NCBI GenBank assembly: GCA_027084135.1
Contig: JALWLO010000129.1
Span: 1-32,642 of the forward strand
Source of the DNA: Campylobacterales bacterium
GTDB taxonomy: Bacteria; Campylobacterota; Campylobacteria; Campylobacterales; QNZT01
Reading direction: 5' to 3'
DNA length: 32,642 bases
In this document: positions 25,125-32,642 of the stretch, in pieces
Layout: every line of letters begins with the position of its first letter
Position numbering within the stretch: the first letter of the stretch is position 1
Notes under the pieces: model-generated
What the model saw: the letters and a program-made list of their open reading frames with translations, nothing else
Database searches by the model: none
Told to the model about the DNA's origin: nothing
Position numbers and translations under genes: made by a program

Positions 25125-25209
25125 GCGATCGTGGTGGAATTGGTAGACACGCTATCTTGAGGGGGTAGTGCCAACAGGCGTGGGGGTTCAAATCCCCCCG
25201 ATCGCACCA
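25125..25209 (+). tRNA. tRNA-Leu (anticodon GAG)
   Basis: 85-nt class II tRNA with encoded CCA. The acceptor stem GCGATCG pairs with CGATCGC, and the D-arm reads GTG...CAC. The anticodon stem CTATC/GGTAG encloses the loop TTGAGGG, giving anticodon GAG (CUC/CUU codons). A long variable arm (about TGCCAACAGGCG) and the T-arm GGGGG-TTCAAAT-CCCCC follow, then acceptor, discriminator A and CCA. Confidence 0.96.
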
Positions 25210-25251
25210 TTAATCTTCTACTTTTTAACTTCCGATTTATCGACAATATTG

Positions 25252-25278
25252 TACAATCAACAAACATTTTTTAAAGGG
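25252..25278 (+). promoter_or_regulatory. purL promoter and ribosome-binding site
   Basis: TACAAT (25252-25257), within the 10-bp palindrome ATTGTACAAT, is a plausible -10 box. AAAGGG (25273-25278) is a good ribosome-binding site 6 nt before ATG 25285. The leader would be about 20 nt. This supports starting purL at 25285 rather than further upstream. Confidence 0.5.
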
Positions 25279-25284
25279 CATTTT

Positions 25285-27489
25285 ATGGAAAATATCCAAG
25301 AGGTTTTAAAGTCTCACAAACTCACCAATTTAGATTATGAGCATATAAAAAAGATACTCAAAAGAGAGCCGAATCTATTAGAGATAGGTATATTTAGCGC
25401 TATGTGGAGTGAGCACTGCTCCTATAAGTCGAGCAAAAAGTATCTAAGAGGGTTTCCTACCGAAGCTCCTTGGGTGATACAGGGTCCAGGAGAGAATGCC
25501 GGGGTGATCGATATCGGTGATGGATTGGCAGCAGTATTTAAGATGGAGAGTCATAACCATCCAAGCTTTATAGAGCCCTATCAAGGTGCCGCAACGGGAG
25601 TAGGTGGGATACTTAGAGATGTTTTTACCATGGGTGCTAGACCGGTAGCAAACCTCAATGCCTTGAGATTTGGTGAGATCACCAAAGATGATGATATAAG
25701 CCGTCATCAGAGATATTTAGTACGAGGAGTGGTAGCCGGAATCGGGGATTACGGTAACTGTATGGGTGTACCGACTATCGGCGGTGAGACATTTTTTGAC
25801 GCTTCCTATAATGGAAATATCTTGGTAAATGCCTTTACACTCGGCATCGCAAAGCGTGATGAGATATTTTACGGTAGAGCCGAGGGTGTAGGAAATCCGG
25901 TGATCTATGTAGGTAGTAAAACCGGACGAGACGGTCTAGGTGGAGCGGTGATGAGTAGTGATAGCTTCAACGAAGAGAGCAAATCACTTAGACCTACCGT
26001 TCAAGTGGGTGACCCGTTTACCGAGAAGCTTTTGCTAGAGGCGTGTTTGGAGCTATTTAAGCATGATTATATTGTCGGTATCCAAGATATGGGTGCGGCG
26101 GGACTCACTTCAAGTAGCTTTGAGATGGCTGGAAGAAGCGGTTCTGGAATGATCATGCATCTTGATAAGGTTCCTGCAAGAGAAGAGGGGATGACCCCTT
26201 ATGAATTTATGTTAAGCGAGTCCCAAGAGAGGATGCTTATTTGTGCTAAAAAAGGGTTTGAAGATAAGGTAGTTGAGATATTCCACAAGTGGGATTTGGA
26301 TGCGGAGATCATCGGAGAGGTGACTGATAGCGGTGAGATGGAGCTCTTTTGGCATGGTGAGAAGGTAGCTCAGATACCGATAGAGCCGATAACGGAAGAG
26401 GCACCCGTTCTTGATAGACCTATAGAAAAACCAAAATATCTTGAGAGCGTAAATAAAAAGAGTGTCGATGATTTTGAGAGGATAGATAATGGGGTAGCTT
26501 TTGATAAGCTCTTTTCATCGATGGAGGTGGTCGATAAGGCGTGGATCTATGAGCAGTATGACTCAATGGTACAGACAAATACCGTCAAAGCTCCTGGCTC
26601 ACTCGATGCCAGTGTGATACGCATAAAAGAGAGTGGTAAGGCGATAGCGATAAGTAGCGACTGTAATCCAAGGTATTGTTATATCGATCCAAAGTTGGGT
26701 GCGGCGGCTGCGGTGATGGAGAGCGGTAGAAATGTAGCGATGAGTGGAGCGAGACCACTTGCTATAACCGATTGCTTAAACTATGGAAATCCTGAAAATC
26801 CTGAGATCATGTGGCAGTTTGCGATGGGCTGTGAAGGTATCAAAGAGGCGTGTAGAGCCTTAAACACCCCTGTAGTTAGCGGGAATGTCTCTCTCTATAA
26901 TGAGACCGAGGGTGAGTCGGTATTTCCTACTCCATCTATCGCTATGGTTGGAGTCAATGAGGATGCCAATAAAACTTTACCTTCATATTTTCAAAAGAGC
27001 GGGAGTAGTATCTATCTGCTAGGGGAGATAGGAAGCGATTTTGGTGGAAGTCTCTATATAAAAGCGCTTTTTGATGAAGTTGTCGGCAAGATGGCTGATA
27101 TTGATTTTCAAAAAGAGCTTAAACTTTGGGATTTTGTTATCGAAGCAAACAGAAAAGATCTACTACTAAGCTCTAAAGATATCAATGTCGGCGGTTTGGC
27201 TATCGCACTTGCTAAGATGTCGGTGAAGTCCGGTATCGGAGTAGAGGCGAAGATAGCGTTAAACGATAGCAGGGATATTTTTAGCGAAACTCCAAGCTGT
27301 GCCATAGTAGAAGTAGAGGATAGTGAGAGTTTTGAGAAGTTTGCTAAAGAGTTTGGCATAAAAGTTACAAAACTAGGTAGTACTAACTCTTGTACTAAGT
27401 TTATCTGTAATGATGTTGAGAGAGATTTAGGTCAACTAAAAGATGTCTATTTTGGTGAGTTTGTCAGAGTAGTGGAGAGGGATATCTAG
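25285..27489 (+). CDS. purL: Phosphoribosylformylglycinamidine synthase subunit PurL
   Basis: 734-residue large subunit of the small-PurL type, which makes FGAM from FGAR using ATP and ammonia delivered by PurQ, with PurS as bridge. Motifs are [10 protein letters not shown] (41-50) with catalytic His44, MESHNHPS (87-94), [20 protein letters not shown], and the duplicated AIRS-type halves, the second starting near [10 protein letters not shown]. The open frame extends upstream into tRNA-Leu, but ATG 25285 has the ribosome-binding site and the family's usual N-terminus. PurQ and PurS are not in the window. The TAG stop lies in a TAGTACTA palindrome (27487-27494), and another copy lies at 27378. 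Confidence 0.97.
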   Translation: MENIQEVLKSHKLTNLDYEHIKKILKREPNLLEIGIFSAMWSEHCSYKSSKKYLRGFPTEAPWVIQGPGENAGVIDIGDGLAAVFKMESHNHPSFIEPYQGAATGVGGILRDVFTMGARPVANLNALRFGEITKDDDISRHQRYLVRGVVAGIGDYGNCMGVPTIGGETFFDASYNGNILVNAFTLGIAKRDEIFYGRAEGVGNPVIYVGSKTGRDGLGGAVMSSDSFNEESKSLRPTVQVGDPFTEKLLLEACLELFKHDYIVGIQDMGAAGLTSSSFEMAGRSGSGMIMHLDKVPAREEGMTPYEFMLSESQERMLICAKKGFEDKVVEIFHKWDLDAEIIGEVTDSGEMELFWHGEKVAQIPIEPITEEAPVLDRPIEKPKYLESVNKKSVDDFERIDNGVAFDKLFSSMEVVDKAWIYEQYDSMVQTNTVKAPGSLDASVIRIKESGKAIAISSDCNPRYCYIDPKLGAAAAVMESGRNVAMSGARPLAITDCLNYGNPENPEIMWQFAMGCEGIKEACRALNTPVVSGNVSLYNETEGESVFPTPSIAMVGVNEDANKTLPSYFQKSGSSIYLLGEIGSDFGGSLYIKALFDEVVGKMADIDFQKELKLWDFVIEANRKDLLLSSKDINVGGLAIALAKMSVKSGIGVEAKIALNDSRDIFSETPSCAIVEVEDSESFEKFAKEFGIKVTKLGSTNSCTKFICNDVERDLGQLKDVYFGEFVRVVERDI

Positions 27490-27517
27490 TACTAACCAAA
27501 GGGTACCTCTCAAATCT

Positions 27518-27552
27518 ATATGGGCACCTAGGGTTATTAGAGGTGCCCATAT
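27518..27552. repeat. Perfect 12-bp inverted repeat, 11-nt loop
   Basis: ATATGGGCACCT (27518-27529) and AGGTGCCCATAT (27541-27552) pair perfectly around AGGGTTATTAG. No T-run follows, so it is not a standard intrinsic terminator. The word GGGTTATTAGAGGTGCCC looks, from memory, like the end of some IS5-type elements, so a terminal remnant is possible. Confidence 0.7.
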
Positions 27553-27557
27553 GAATC

Positions 27558-27588
27558 AGGAGTAAAATAAGTTCAAAATTTTGCTCCT
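27558..27588 (+). terminator. Second hairpin after purL, possible terminator
   Basis: AGGAGTAAAAT (27558-27568) pairs with ATTTTGCTCCT (27578-27588) apart from one G-U, with a 9-nt loop. A run of T residues lies only 12 nt further on (27601-27610), so termination is possible but not canonical. Confidence 0.45.
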
Positions 27589-27760
27589 AGATGATAAAGA
27601 TTTTTTTTTCAATCTACAAGCTCTATCTGATGATCGAGATGACTACTAGAGGAATAAACAAAAGTATATCTTAATAGTTTAACTAATATTAATATTTAAG
27701 CTAGTTTTATATAAAAAAAGATAAAAATAAGTTTACTAATTTAGAGATAAAAGAGCCGAA

Positions 27761-28972
27761 GTGACTTTCACGAACAAGAGTATTACTTACAAAGAGCAAA
27801 CTTTTAGAATAGTGCTTTTTATATTGTTTACGGTTGCGATTGCTTCAATGGGTATATATGCCAACGATACAACTATTGTAATATCCAATCTAATTGTAGT
27901 GATTTTTTTGGGATTTTTCTTTTTTTACCAGCTGCTTTATGATGTGAAAAGTTACCATATCAACTTAGTTTGGGTCTCCTATGCCCTCTTTTTTATCTTT
28001 TCGATCGCTTCTATTTTTTGGACGATAGAGCCTCAAAACACTCTCTTTACTCTAAAGAGAATTTTTATGATATTGGTGATTGGGTTGGTAATATACAATA
28101 TCTTGAAAATATATCAAATGTATGACGCACTTTATATCGGGATGATGATCGGTGGATTTTACAATTTCTATCTTGCGCTCACCTCTCTTGGAGAGTATCA
28201 TGCTGGTGAGCGTTTTTCAGGTGCTTTTGAGTTGCCGACTGCACTTGGAACTTATATGATGCTGGCAATAATGGCTGCTGTACTATTTCTACAAAAAAGA
28301 AGAGTCTTTTGGCTTAGATGGGTTAGTTATCTATTTATCGCCACATCGTTTTTTGTGATTGTGCTTAGTATCTCAAGGGCATCGATGGTTTTATCATTTG
28401 TGGTGATTCTTCTCTTTTTCTACCAATCTATCAAAGATAAAAAGGTGAGGAGAGATATCTATATTTTGCTCTTTCTCATTGCCGTGGGTCTTATCTACTT
28501 TGTAGATTTTAAAGATATTGTTGAGTACTACAATAAAATTGTAGATAGGGTACTAGGATTGATAGGGGCTACCGGTTCAGGATACAGAGATGATAGTACG
28601 ACTGAAAGGATGAGACTTGCTAAACTGGCTTTTGAAGTATATGCTAGTCATCCCTTTTTGGGTACCGGCTTGGATAGTTTGCGTGGACACTTGATAGCGG
28701 ATCTGCATTCACATAATACATTCTTAGAGCTATTAGGTGGTGTCGGACCTCTTGGAATGATTTTATACTTTTTGCTCTACTACTATTTGATCAAAAAGAT
28801 CATTGCGATGCCACATTCATGGTTAAGAACTTACCTGCTTCTTTTTACGATATTGTTGCTTATTAGAAATCTTACGGGTATTACTTATAACAATAAGCTC
28901 TATATCTTTTATGCTTTTCTTTTTAGTGCACTTGCAGAGGATAGCACAAAGAAAATAGTGGTAAAACAATAG
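27761..28972 (+). CDS. O-antigen ligase / Wzy-type polymerase family membrane protein
   Basis: 403-residue inner-membrane protein with about ten to twelve hydrophobic helices and one large periplasmic loop. The loop region carries FLGTGLDSLRGH and then the family signature DLHSHNTFLELLGGVGPLGM, in line with the PF04932 O-antigen ligase/polymerase fold. Members either ligate O-antigen to lipid A-core (WaaL) or polymerise repeat units (Wzy). The Wzz/BY-kinase gene next door favours a polymerase for an exported polysaccharide. The start is GTG at 27761 with a weak AAGAG upstream; no earlier ATG is available. 78 bp separate it from the next gene. Confidence 0.85.
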   Translation: MTFTNKSITYKEQTFRIVLFILFTVAIASMGIYANDTTIVISNLIVVIFLGFFFFYQLLYDVKSYHINLVWVSYALFFIFSIASIFWTIEPQNTLFTLKRIFMILVIGLVIYNILKIYQMYDALYIGMMIGGFYNFYLALTSLGEYHAGERFSGAFELPTALGTYMMLAIMAAVLFLQKRRVFWLRWVSYLFIATSFFVIVLSISRASMVLSFVVILLFFYQSIKDKKVRRDIYILLFLIAVGLIYFVDFKDIVEYYNKIVDRVLGLIGATGSGYRDDSTTERMRLAKLAFEVYASHPFLGTGLDSLRGHLIADLHSHNTFLELLGGVGPLGMILYFLLYYYLIKKIIAMPHSWLRTYLLLFTILLLIRNLTGITYNNKLYIFYAFLFSALAEDSTKKIVVKQ

Positions 28973-28983
28973 TTACAAAGTAA

Positions 28984-28989
28984 TATAAT
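28984..28989 (+). promoter_or_regulatory. Possible -10 box before the Wzz/BY-kinase gene
   Basis: TATAAT lies in a very AT-rich 78-bp gap (28973-29050), 61 bp before the TTG start. AGGAG (29041-29045) then provides a strong ribosome-binding site. In so AT-rich a region the match has limited weight. Confidence 0.35.
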
Positions 28990-29050
28990 ATTTAATATAT
29001 TATTAAGGTTAAATTTCATAGTATAGTTGTAGTTTTTTTAAGGAGCCGTT

Positions 29051-31360
29051 TTGGAACTAAAATATGAGGGCAATAATGTTGATTTGGGAAAGTTTTTTAA
29101 AACCTTTAAAAAATATAAGTTGCTCAACCTTTTGATTATTCTCTCATTTATATTATTGGGTCTTTTATACTATCTGCTATCGACCAAAAAATATGAGACA
29201 TACTTTACGGTTCAGATCAAAGATATACCGGCTGAACTAAGAAGAGATCTTTTTGGAAATATGGTAAGTACCGCATCGACTGCGGATATAGAGAGTGAAA
29301 AAGATATCGTCCAATCAGATTTTATACTGGCTAAATCTCTCCTAAGTGTGGGTAAAGAGGTTAGATACTTTAATGAAGATGGTTTGAAAAAATTTGAGTT
29401 TTATAAAAATGCACCCTTTACGATAGAAAATTTGAGAGTGAAAAATAGAAAAATTTACGGCAAAAAGATAGAGATCGATGATTTAGGGGAGAGATTTAGG
29501 CTCCATATCAAATCCTCAATCATAGGTAAATTACTAAAAAGGGAAAAGTTAGAGGATTTTAGCAAGATTTACAGATATGGTGAGCCGGTTAGTACTAAAG
29601 ATGTTGAGTTTATAGTACAGAAAAGAAGAAACTTTAAAGGTGAAAAAGATAGTTTTATCTTATCCTCTATTGAAGCACTTGTGAAAGATTCGAAAAAAAA
29701 TTTGAAGGTAACAACCGCCTCTAAAGATTCACAAGTCTTAAAGGTTATCTATCAAGATAATATCGCAAGAAGAGCGAAAGATTTCTTAGATGCGATGCTT
29801 CACAACTATCTGAACTTTAGTACAAAAGTGGAGTCAAAAGAGAAATTGAAACAGCTTAGTTTTGTGGACAATAAGCTGGGAGATATACAAAAAGAGCTTG
29901 AGAGATCTGAAGAGAACCTAGCAAGATTTAAATCATCACACAATATTAGTGATATCGCTACCCAAAAAGAGGAGTTGGTCAGAAGAATAGGTGAATTAAA
30001 AAACCAACTCATTGAACTTGAAGGGGCTTATGAGAGTATCCATAGGATCAATAGAGAGATTAACAAGGGAAACTATTCAATCATCAGTGCTCTAGGTGGT
30101 GATTATCCGGTACTAAATACTTTGATAGAAAATATCGAGGAGCTAAAAACCAGAAGAGATGAGCTTTTGGCAAACTATACGACAAAGCATCCTGAGGTAG
30201 TAAGTATCACAAGAAGTATAAGCAATATAAAACGATCAATAAAAAGTGTTGCAAAAGGTATAGAGTCTACTGTACTACATAGAAAAAATATTACTCAAAG
30301 CTCTCTAAACGAGGCGCAACAAAAATTAAAAGAGATGCCTATCTTAGATAAAGATTTAGTGAGACATAGAAGAGTTTTTGAGGTGAAAAACAATATCTAC
30401 AACTATCTACTTGAGAAGAAGTCTGAACTCTCTATTGAAAATGCGGCACTCTCAACCAATAAGGTTGTACTTGATTACCCAAGATTAAAACATGAGGCAG
30501 CTAATTTTAAATTACCGTTTGTGTTACTATTCTCTACACTCTTAGGTATGATCGCAGCATTTTTACATACTGTCTTTAGAGTGAGAACGCAAAAAGAGGT
30601 AGAAAATGAAAATGATATTAGAGTGTTAAGTTCACTGCCGATATTAAGTACGCTTCCCTATGTATCTGCAACGCAAGAGTCACTTAATCTCATTAGAAAT
30701 CCAAATTCAGCACTTAGTGAAGCATTTAGGGTTTTGCGTGAGAAGTTAAATTACATCAAAATAGCCAATGAATCCAAAGTTGTTTTGATAAGCTCGATAG
30801 ATCGCTATGCAGGAAAAAGTGTGATTGCGGCAGGATTAGCTTCTGCGATAGGTATGAGCGGTAAAAAATGTGTCGTTTTATCTATGGATTTTCGAAATCC
30901 TACACTCCATAAAAAGTTTGGTCTACCAAATAAGAGGGGTGTGAGTGAACTTTTACTAAAAGATGCTCCTTTAGAAACCGTGCTCTGGGTACATAATAAA
31001 TATAAAAACTTAAATATCATCACTTCAGGTACGAAACCGCTCTATCCTGCTGAAGTGGTTGCATCTCATAAGGTCGAAGAGATCATTGAAGCGTTGAGAA
31101 AAGAGTTTGAGTATATTATTATCGACACTCCTCCTGTCGCACTCTATGCCGATACATTGAGTCTCTTTAAGTATGCAGATATATCACTCTTTGTGGTTCG
31201 ATCTTCTCTATCACAAAAGGAGTCTATCGCTGCATTAGAAGATATGGTCAAAGAGCTTAGGATCGAAAATAGTTATATCATTTTAAATGCCAAGGCAGAG
31301 CAGTTAAATCATACAAAAAAGAGCTTATCATTTAACAGAACAAATCTTCTAAGGGCATAA
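29051..31360 (+). CDS. Wzz-type chain-length protein fused to BY-kinase (polysaccharide co-polymerase)
   Basis: 769-residue inner-membrane protein. A cytoplasmic N-terminus, first helix (about 25-43), a large periplasmic region with coiled coils (about 265-425) and a second helix (about 487-508) form the Wzz/PCP part. This controls polymer length and export. The cytoplasmic ATPase has the oligomerisation motif E557xxR560xxR563, Walker A ending GKS (588-590), Walker A' VLSMD (609-613) and Walker B IIIDTPP (689-695). The C-terminus has no tyrosine cluster, unlike Wzc or CapB. The start is TTG with AGGAG 5 nt upstream. It follows the ligase/polymerase gene and converges with lnt. Confidence 0.9.
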   Translation: MELKYEGNNVDLGKFFKTFKKYKLLNLLIILSFILLGLLYYLLSTKKYETYFTVQIKDIPAELRRDLFGNMVSTASTADIESEKDIVQSDFILAKSLLSVGKEVRYFNEDGLKKFEFYKNAPFTIENLRVKNRKIYGKKIEIDDLGERFRLHIKSSIIGKLLKREKLEDFSKIYRYGEPVSTKDVEFIVQKRRNFKGEKDSFILSSIEALVKDSKKNLKVTTASKDSQVLKVIYQDNIARRAKDFLDAMLHNYLNFSTKVESKEKLKQLSFVDNKLGDIQKELERSEENLARFKSSHNISDIATQKEELVRRIGELKNQLIELEGAYESIHRINREINKGNYSIISALGGDYPVLNTLIENIEELKTRRDELLANYTTKHPEVVSITRSISNIKRSIKSVAKGIESTVLHRKNITQSSLNEAQQKLKEMPILDKDLVRHRRVFEVKNNIYNYLLEKKSELSIENAALSTNKVVLDYPRLKHEAANFKLPFVLLFSTLLGMIAAFLHTVFRVRTQKEVENENDIRVLSSLPILSTLPYVSATQESLNLIRNPNSALSEAFRVLREKLNYIKIANESKVVLISSIDRYAGKSVIAAGLASAIGMSGKKCVVLSMDFRNPTLHKKFGLPNKRGVSELLLKDAPLETVLWVHNKYKNLNIITSGTKPLYPAEVVASHKVEEIIEALRKEFEYIIIDTPPVALYADTLSLFKYADISLFVVRSSLSQKESIAALEDMVKELRIENSYIILNAKAEQLNHTKKSLSFNRTNLLRA

Positions 31361-31361
31361 C

Positions 31362-32636
31362 TCACTCTCTAATGAGTGCGCTTTTTGTCATATTTGCCGA
31401 GTGAATGATAGTGGTGTGATATTTCCTGGAGAAGTAGCGAAGTAACAGCCATTGGAGTGTCGGCTCTATAGAGGGCGTAAACCAAGCATTATTGCTAATA
31501 GCGATCATATATTTTGGATTGCCCACAAACAGCTCATCTCGCGTCGCTTCATAGCAGATGGCATTTCTATATATCTCTCCCTTTATCTCTATATCGCTTG
31601 GTTTGGAAGCGGCGATATAATCCTCCGCACCGTTATAGATGATTTTGTTGATAAATTTTGAGATAAATCTCGGTAACGGTACCTCCTCACCAAAGGGGAC
31701 TAACACCACCTTATTTGCCACAAGAAAGCGACCATCATCAAAGTAGTAGGTGGAGTTGAATGAATCTTTTCCGTCATAATAGAGCGCTCCCGTTACGATG
31801 GTGATCTTTTTAGAGAGTTTAGATAACCTCTCCATCAAATAGGGCTCCATATTTAAAAATAGTGCAAAAGCACTCTCACTTAGTACCACGATATCATAAT
31901 TTTTAGATATGGCATCATGGATGATCTGAAAATTCTCTTTGATGCTGATCGGCTTATATGACTCTAACCACTTCTTATCCTGAGGCGTTTTTAGAGCACT
32001 TATGTAGATATTTGCGTTTGGCATAGGAGAGGGTGTGCGATTGAATTCAAGCGCAAATAGCATCAAAAGTGGTGCAAGATATTTTATCTTTCCCTTTAGT
32101 GTTAAAAAGAGTGCGATAGAGATTAAAATCATTTCAAACTGCCACCATTTGATTCCAAATATCGAATCGATTAAAGAGGCTTGCGGTATAAACCAGTTGA
32201 AGTTTAAAGGTTGTATATAGCTAAAGAGAGAAAAAAGTAGAGCTCTCACAATAGGCGTAAAAAAGCCAAGTAGATTGAAGATGATTCCGTATGAAGCTCC
32301 TATTCCAAGAAGCATCAACGGTATTAAATATACTAAATCATAATATCGAAATGAGAGTGCTATCCAGTAAAACCACAAAAGTCCGATAAAAAATCCGCTC
32401 CAAAAAAGTTCCGCTCTATTTTGTGAAAGTATTTGATAAAAGGAGAGTATCGCTGAAATAGTTGTTACTATTTTTAAGATAGTGAGATTTTCTACGCCAA
32501 AATAGTGTAAATAAATAAAGAGAGAGAGAAGCAAAGCGGTTAAAAAGCCTTTTGTTATATAAGTAGTGTTAAAATATCCCTTAAAATTTTTTATACTAAA
32601 GGATTTGTATGCAGGGTCAAGGAAATATTTTAGCAT
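31362..32636 (-). CDS. lnt: Apolipoprotein N-acyltransferase
   Basis: 424 residues visible. An N-terminal domain of about six to seven membrane helices (about 27-195) is followed by a periplasmic nitrilase-like domain. The triad is Glu254 in VLSESAF, Lys309 in NKVVLVPFGEEVPLP and Cys361 in NAICYEA, with NNAWF following. Lnt adds the third acyl chain to the N-terminal cysteine of lipoproteins before outer-membrane sorting, which would include the small lipoprotein encoded at 9914. It is shorter than the E. coli enzyme (512 residues), as is common in this phylum. The ATG at 32636 is 6 bp from the window edge, so a start further upstream cannot be excluded. Its stop lies 1 bp from the kinase stop, on the opposite strand. 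Confidence 0.92.
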   Translation of the reverse strand: MLKYFLDPAYKSFSIKNFKGYFNTTYITKGFLTALLLSLFIYLHYFGVENLTILKIVTTISAILSFYQILSQNRAELFWSGFFIGLLWFYWIALSFRYYDLVYLIPLMLLGIGASYGIIFNLLGFFTPIVRALLFSLFSYIQPLNFNWFIPQASLIDSIFGIKWWQFEMILISIALFLTLKGKIKYLAPLLMLFALEFNRTPSPMPNANIYISALKTPQDKKWLESYKPISIKENFQIIHDAISKNYDIVVLSESAFALFLNMEPYLMERLSKLSKKITIVTGALYYDGKDSFNSTYYFDDGRFLVANKVVLVPFGEEVPLPRFISKFINKIIYNGAEDYIAASKPSDIEIKGEIYRNAICYEATRDELFVGNPKYMIAISNNAWFTPSIEPTLQWLLLRYFSRKYHTTIIHSANMTKSALIRE

Positions 32637-32642
32637 CGATTT

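Larger units (their letters stand above)
27490..27760. other. 271-bp gap after purL with two hairpins and an AT-rich promoter region
   Basis: No gene is visible. It starts with the rest of a TAGTACTA site, then carries the two hairpins listed separately (27518-27552 and 27558-27588) and a T-run at 27601-27610. A very AT-rich stretch (about 27660-27745) follows, likely to contain the promoter of the polysaccharide genes, though I cannot choose one -10 box among several TA-rich candidates. Confidence 0.7.
444..29599. repeat. Dispersed palindrome TAGTACTA, 16 copies
   Basis: Reading by eye, the 8-mer TAGTACTA starts at 447, 1235, 1992, 2029, 2342, 2417, 2532, 5812, 8566, 13008, 14589, 15994, 22631, 27378, 27487 and 29590. 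Many copies extend to longer perfect palindromes (GTTTAGTACTAAAC at 444, ATTAGTACTAAT at 13006, GTTAGTACTAAC at 14587, CCTAGTACTAGG at 15992). With about 31 percent each of A and T, roughly one copy is expected. Twelve lie inside genes; four lie between genes or at a stop codon. Function unknown. The pattern resembles genome-wide enriched palindromes such as cyanobacterial HIP1. Confidence 0.85.

Noticed and set aside
25168-25284. Upstream extension of purL into the tRNA-Leu gene
   Set aside because: The extra 39 residues are a translation of tRNA and leader sequence. ATG 25285 has a good ribosome-binding site and the usual PurL N-terminus.
28981-29015. AT-rich inverted repeat before the Wzz/BY-kinase gene
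   Set aside because: The pairing is imperfect and expected by chance in sequence made almost only of A and T.
31358-31385. Possible bidirectional terminator at the kinase/lnt convergence (CACTC/GAGTG)
   Set aside because: The stem is only 5 bp, lies within the lnt coding end and has no T-run on either strand.

Overview
The window is a chromosomal stretch from a member of the Campylobacterota (former Epsilonproteobacteria), most likely a free-living, Sulfurimonas/Sulfurovum-like relative. This rests on the AT-rich, densely overlapping gene layout, an orphan atpE with a signal-peptide-like N-terminus, a 6S RNA of the 'purD motif' type directly upstream of purD, and the short versions of NadB, HemD and Lnt. 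There are no prophage genes, no CRISPR array and no intact insertion sequence. Most of the window is housekeeping.

Layout. (1) 1-444, a one-haem c-type protein on the + strand, convergent with a minus-strand operon (5748 to 452): hybrid histidine kinase, nucleoside phosphorylase/nucleosidase-like protein, short-chain dehydrogenase, divergent GAPDH-family dehydrogenase. (2) 5749-6172, a 424-bp gap holding a promoter-like site and a 170-bp imperfect palindrome. (3) Minus-strand operon 9970 to 6173: DUF721/DciA-like protein, uvrC, and a PAS protein with a long acidic tail of iterated short motifs. (4) Plus strand from 9914: a small LptM-like lipoprotein gene, nadB, nhaD, terminator. (5) Plus strand 13030-24645, an almost unbroken run: guaA, a DUF3137-like membrane protein, hemD, 6S RNA, purD, an RDD membrane protein, lptD, an MCE/MlaD-like protein, a J-domain protein, a phosphoribosyltransferase, pnp. 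(6) atpE with a structured leader, a REP-like hairpin, tRNA-Leu(GAG), purL. (7) From 27490, two hairpins in a 271-bp gap, then an O-antigen-ligase/Wzy-type membrane protein and a Wzz/BY-kinase fusion (envelope polysaccharide polymerisation and chain length). (8) Minus strand, lnt, convergent with the kinase, running to the window edge.

Functional themes are purine synthesis (guaA, purD, purL), NAD and haem synthesis (nadB, hemD), and outer-envelope building (lptD, an LptM-like lipoprotein, MCE protein, lnt, Wzy/Wzz). 

The most striking signal that no gene explains is the palindrome TAGTACTA. By eye it occurs 16 times in 32.6 kb, against about one expected from base composition. Seven copies lie in the first 2.6 kb, and sites occur both inside genes and at gene ends and leaders. 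Other unexplained structures are the 170-bp palindrome, the REP-like hairpin beside tRNA-Leu and the hairpins after purL.
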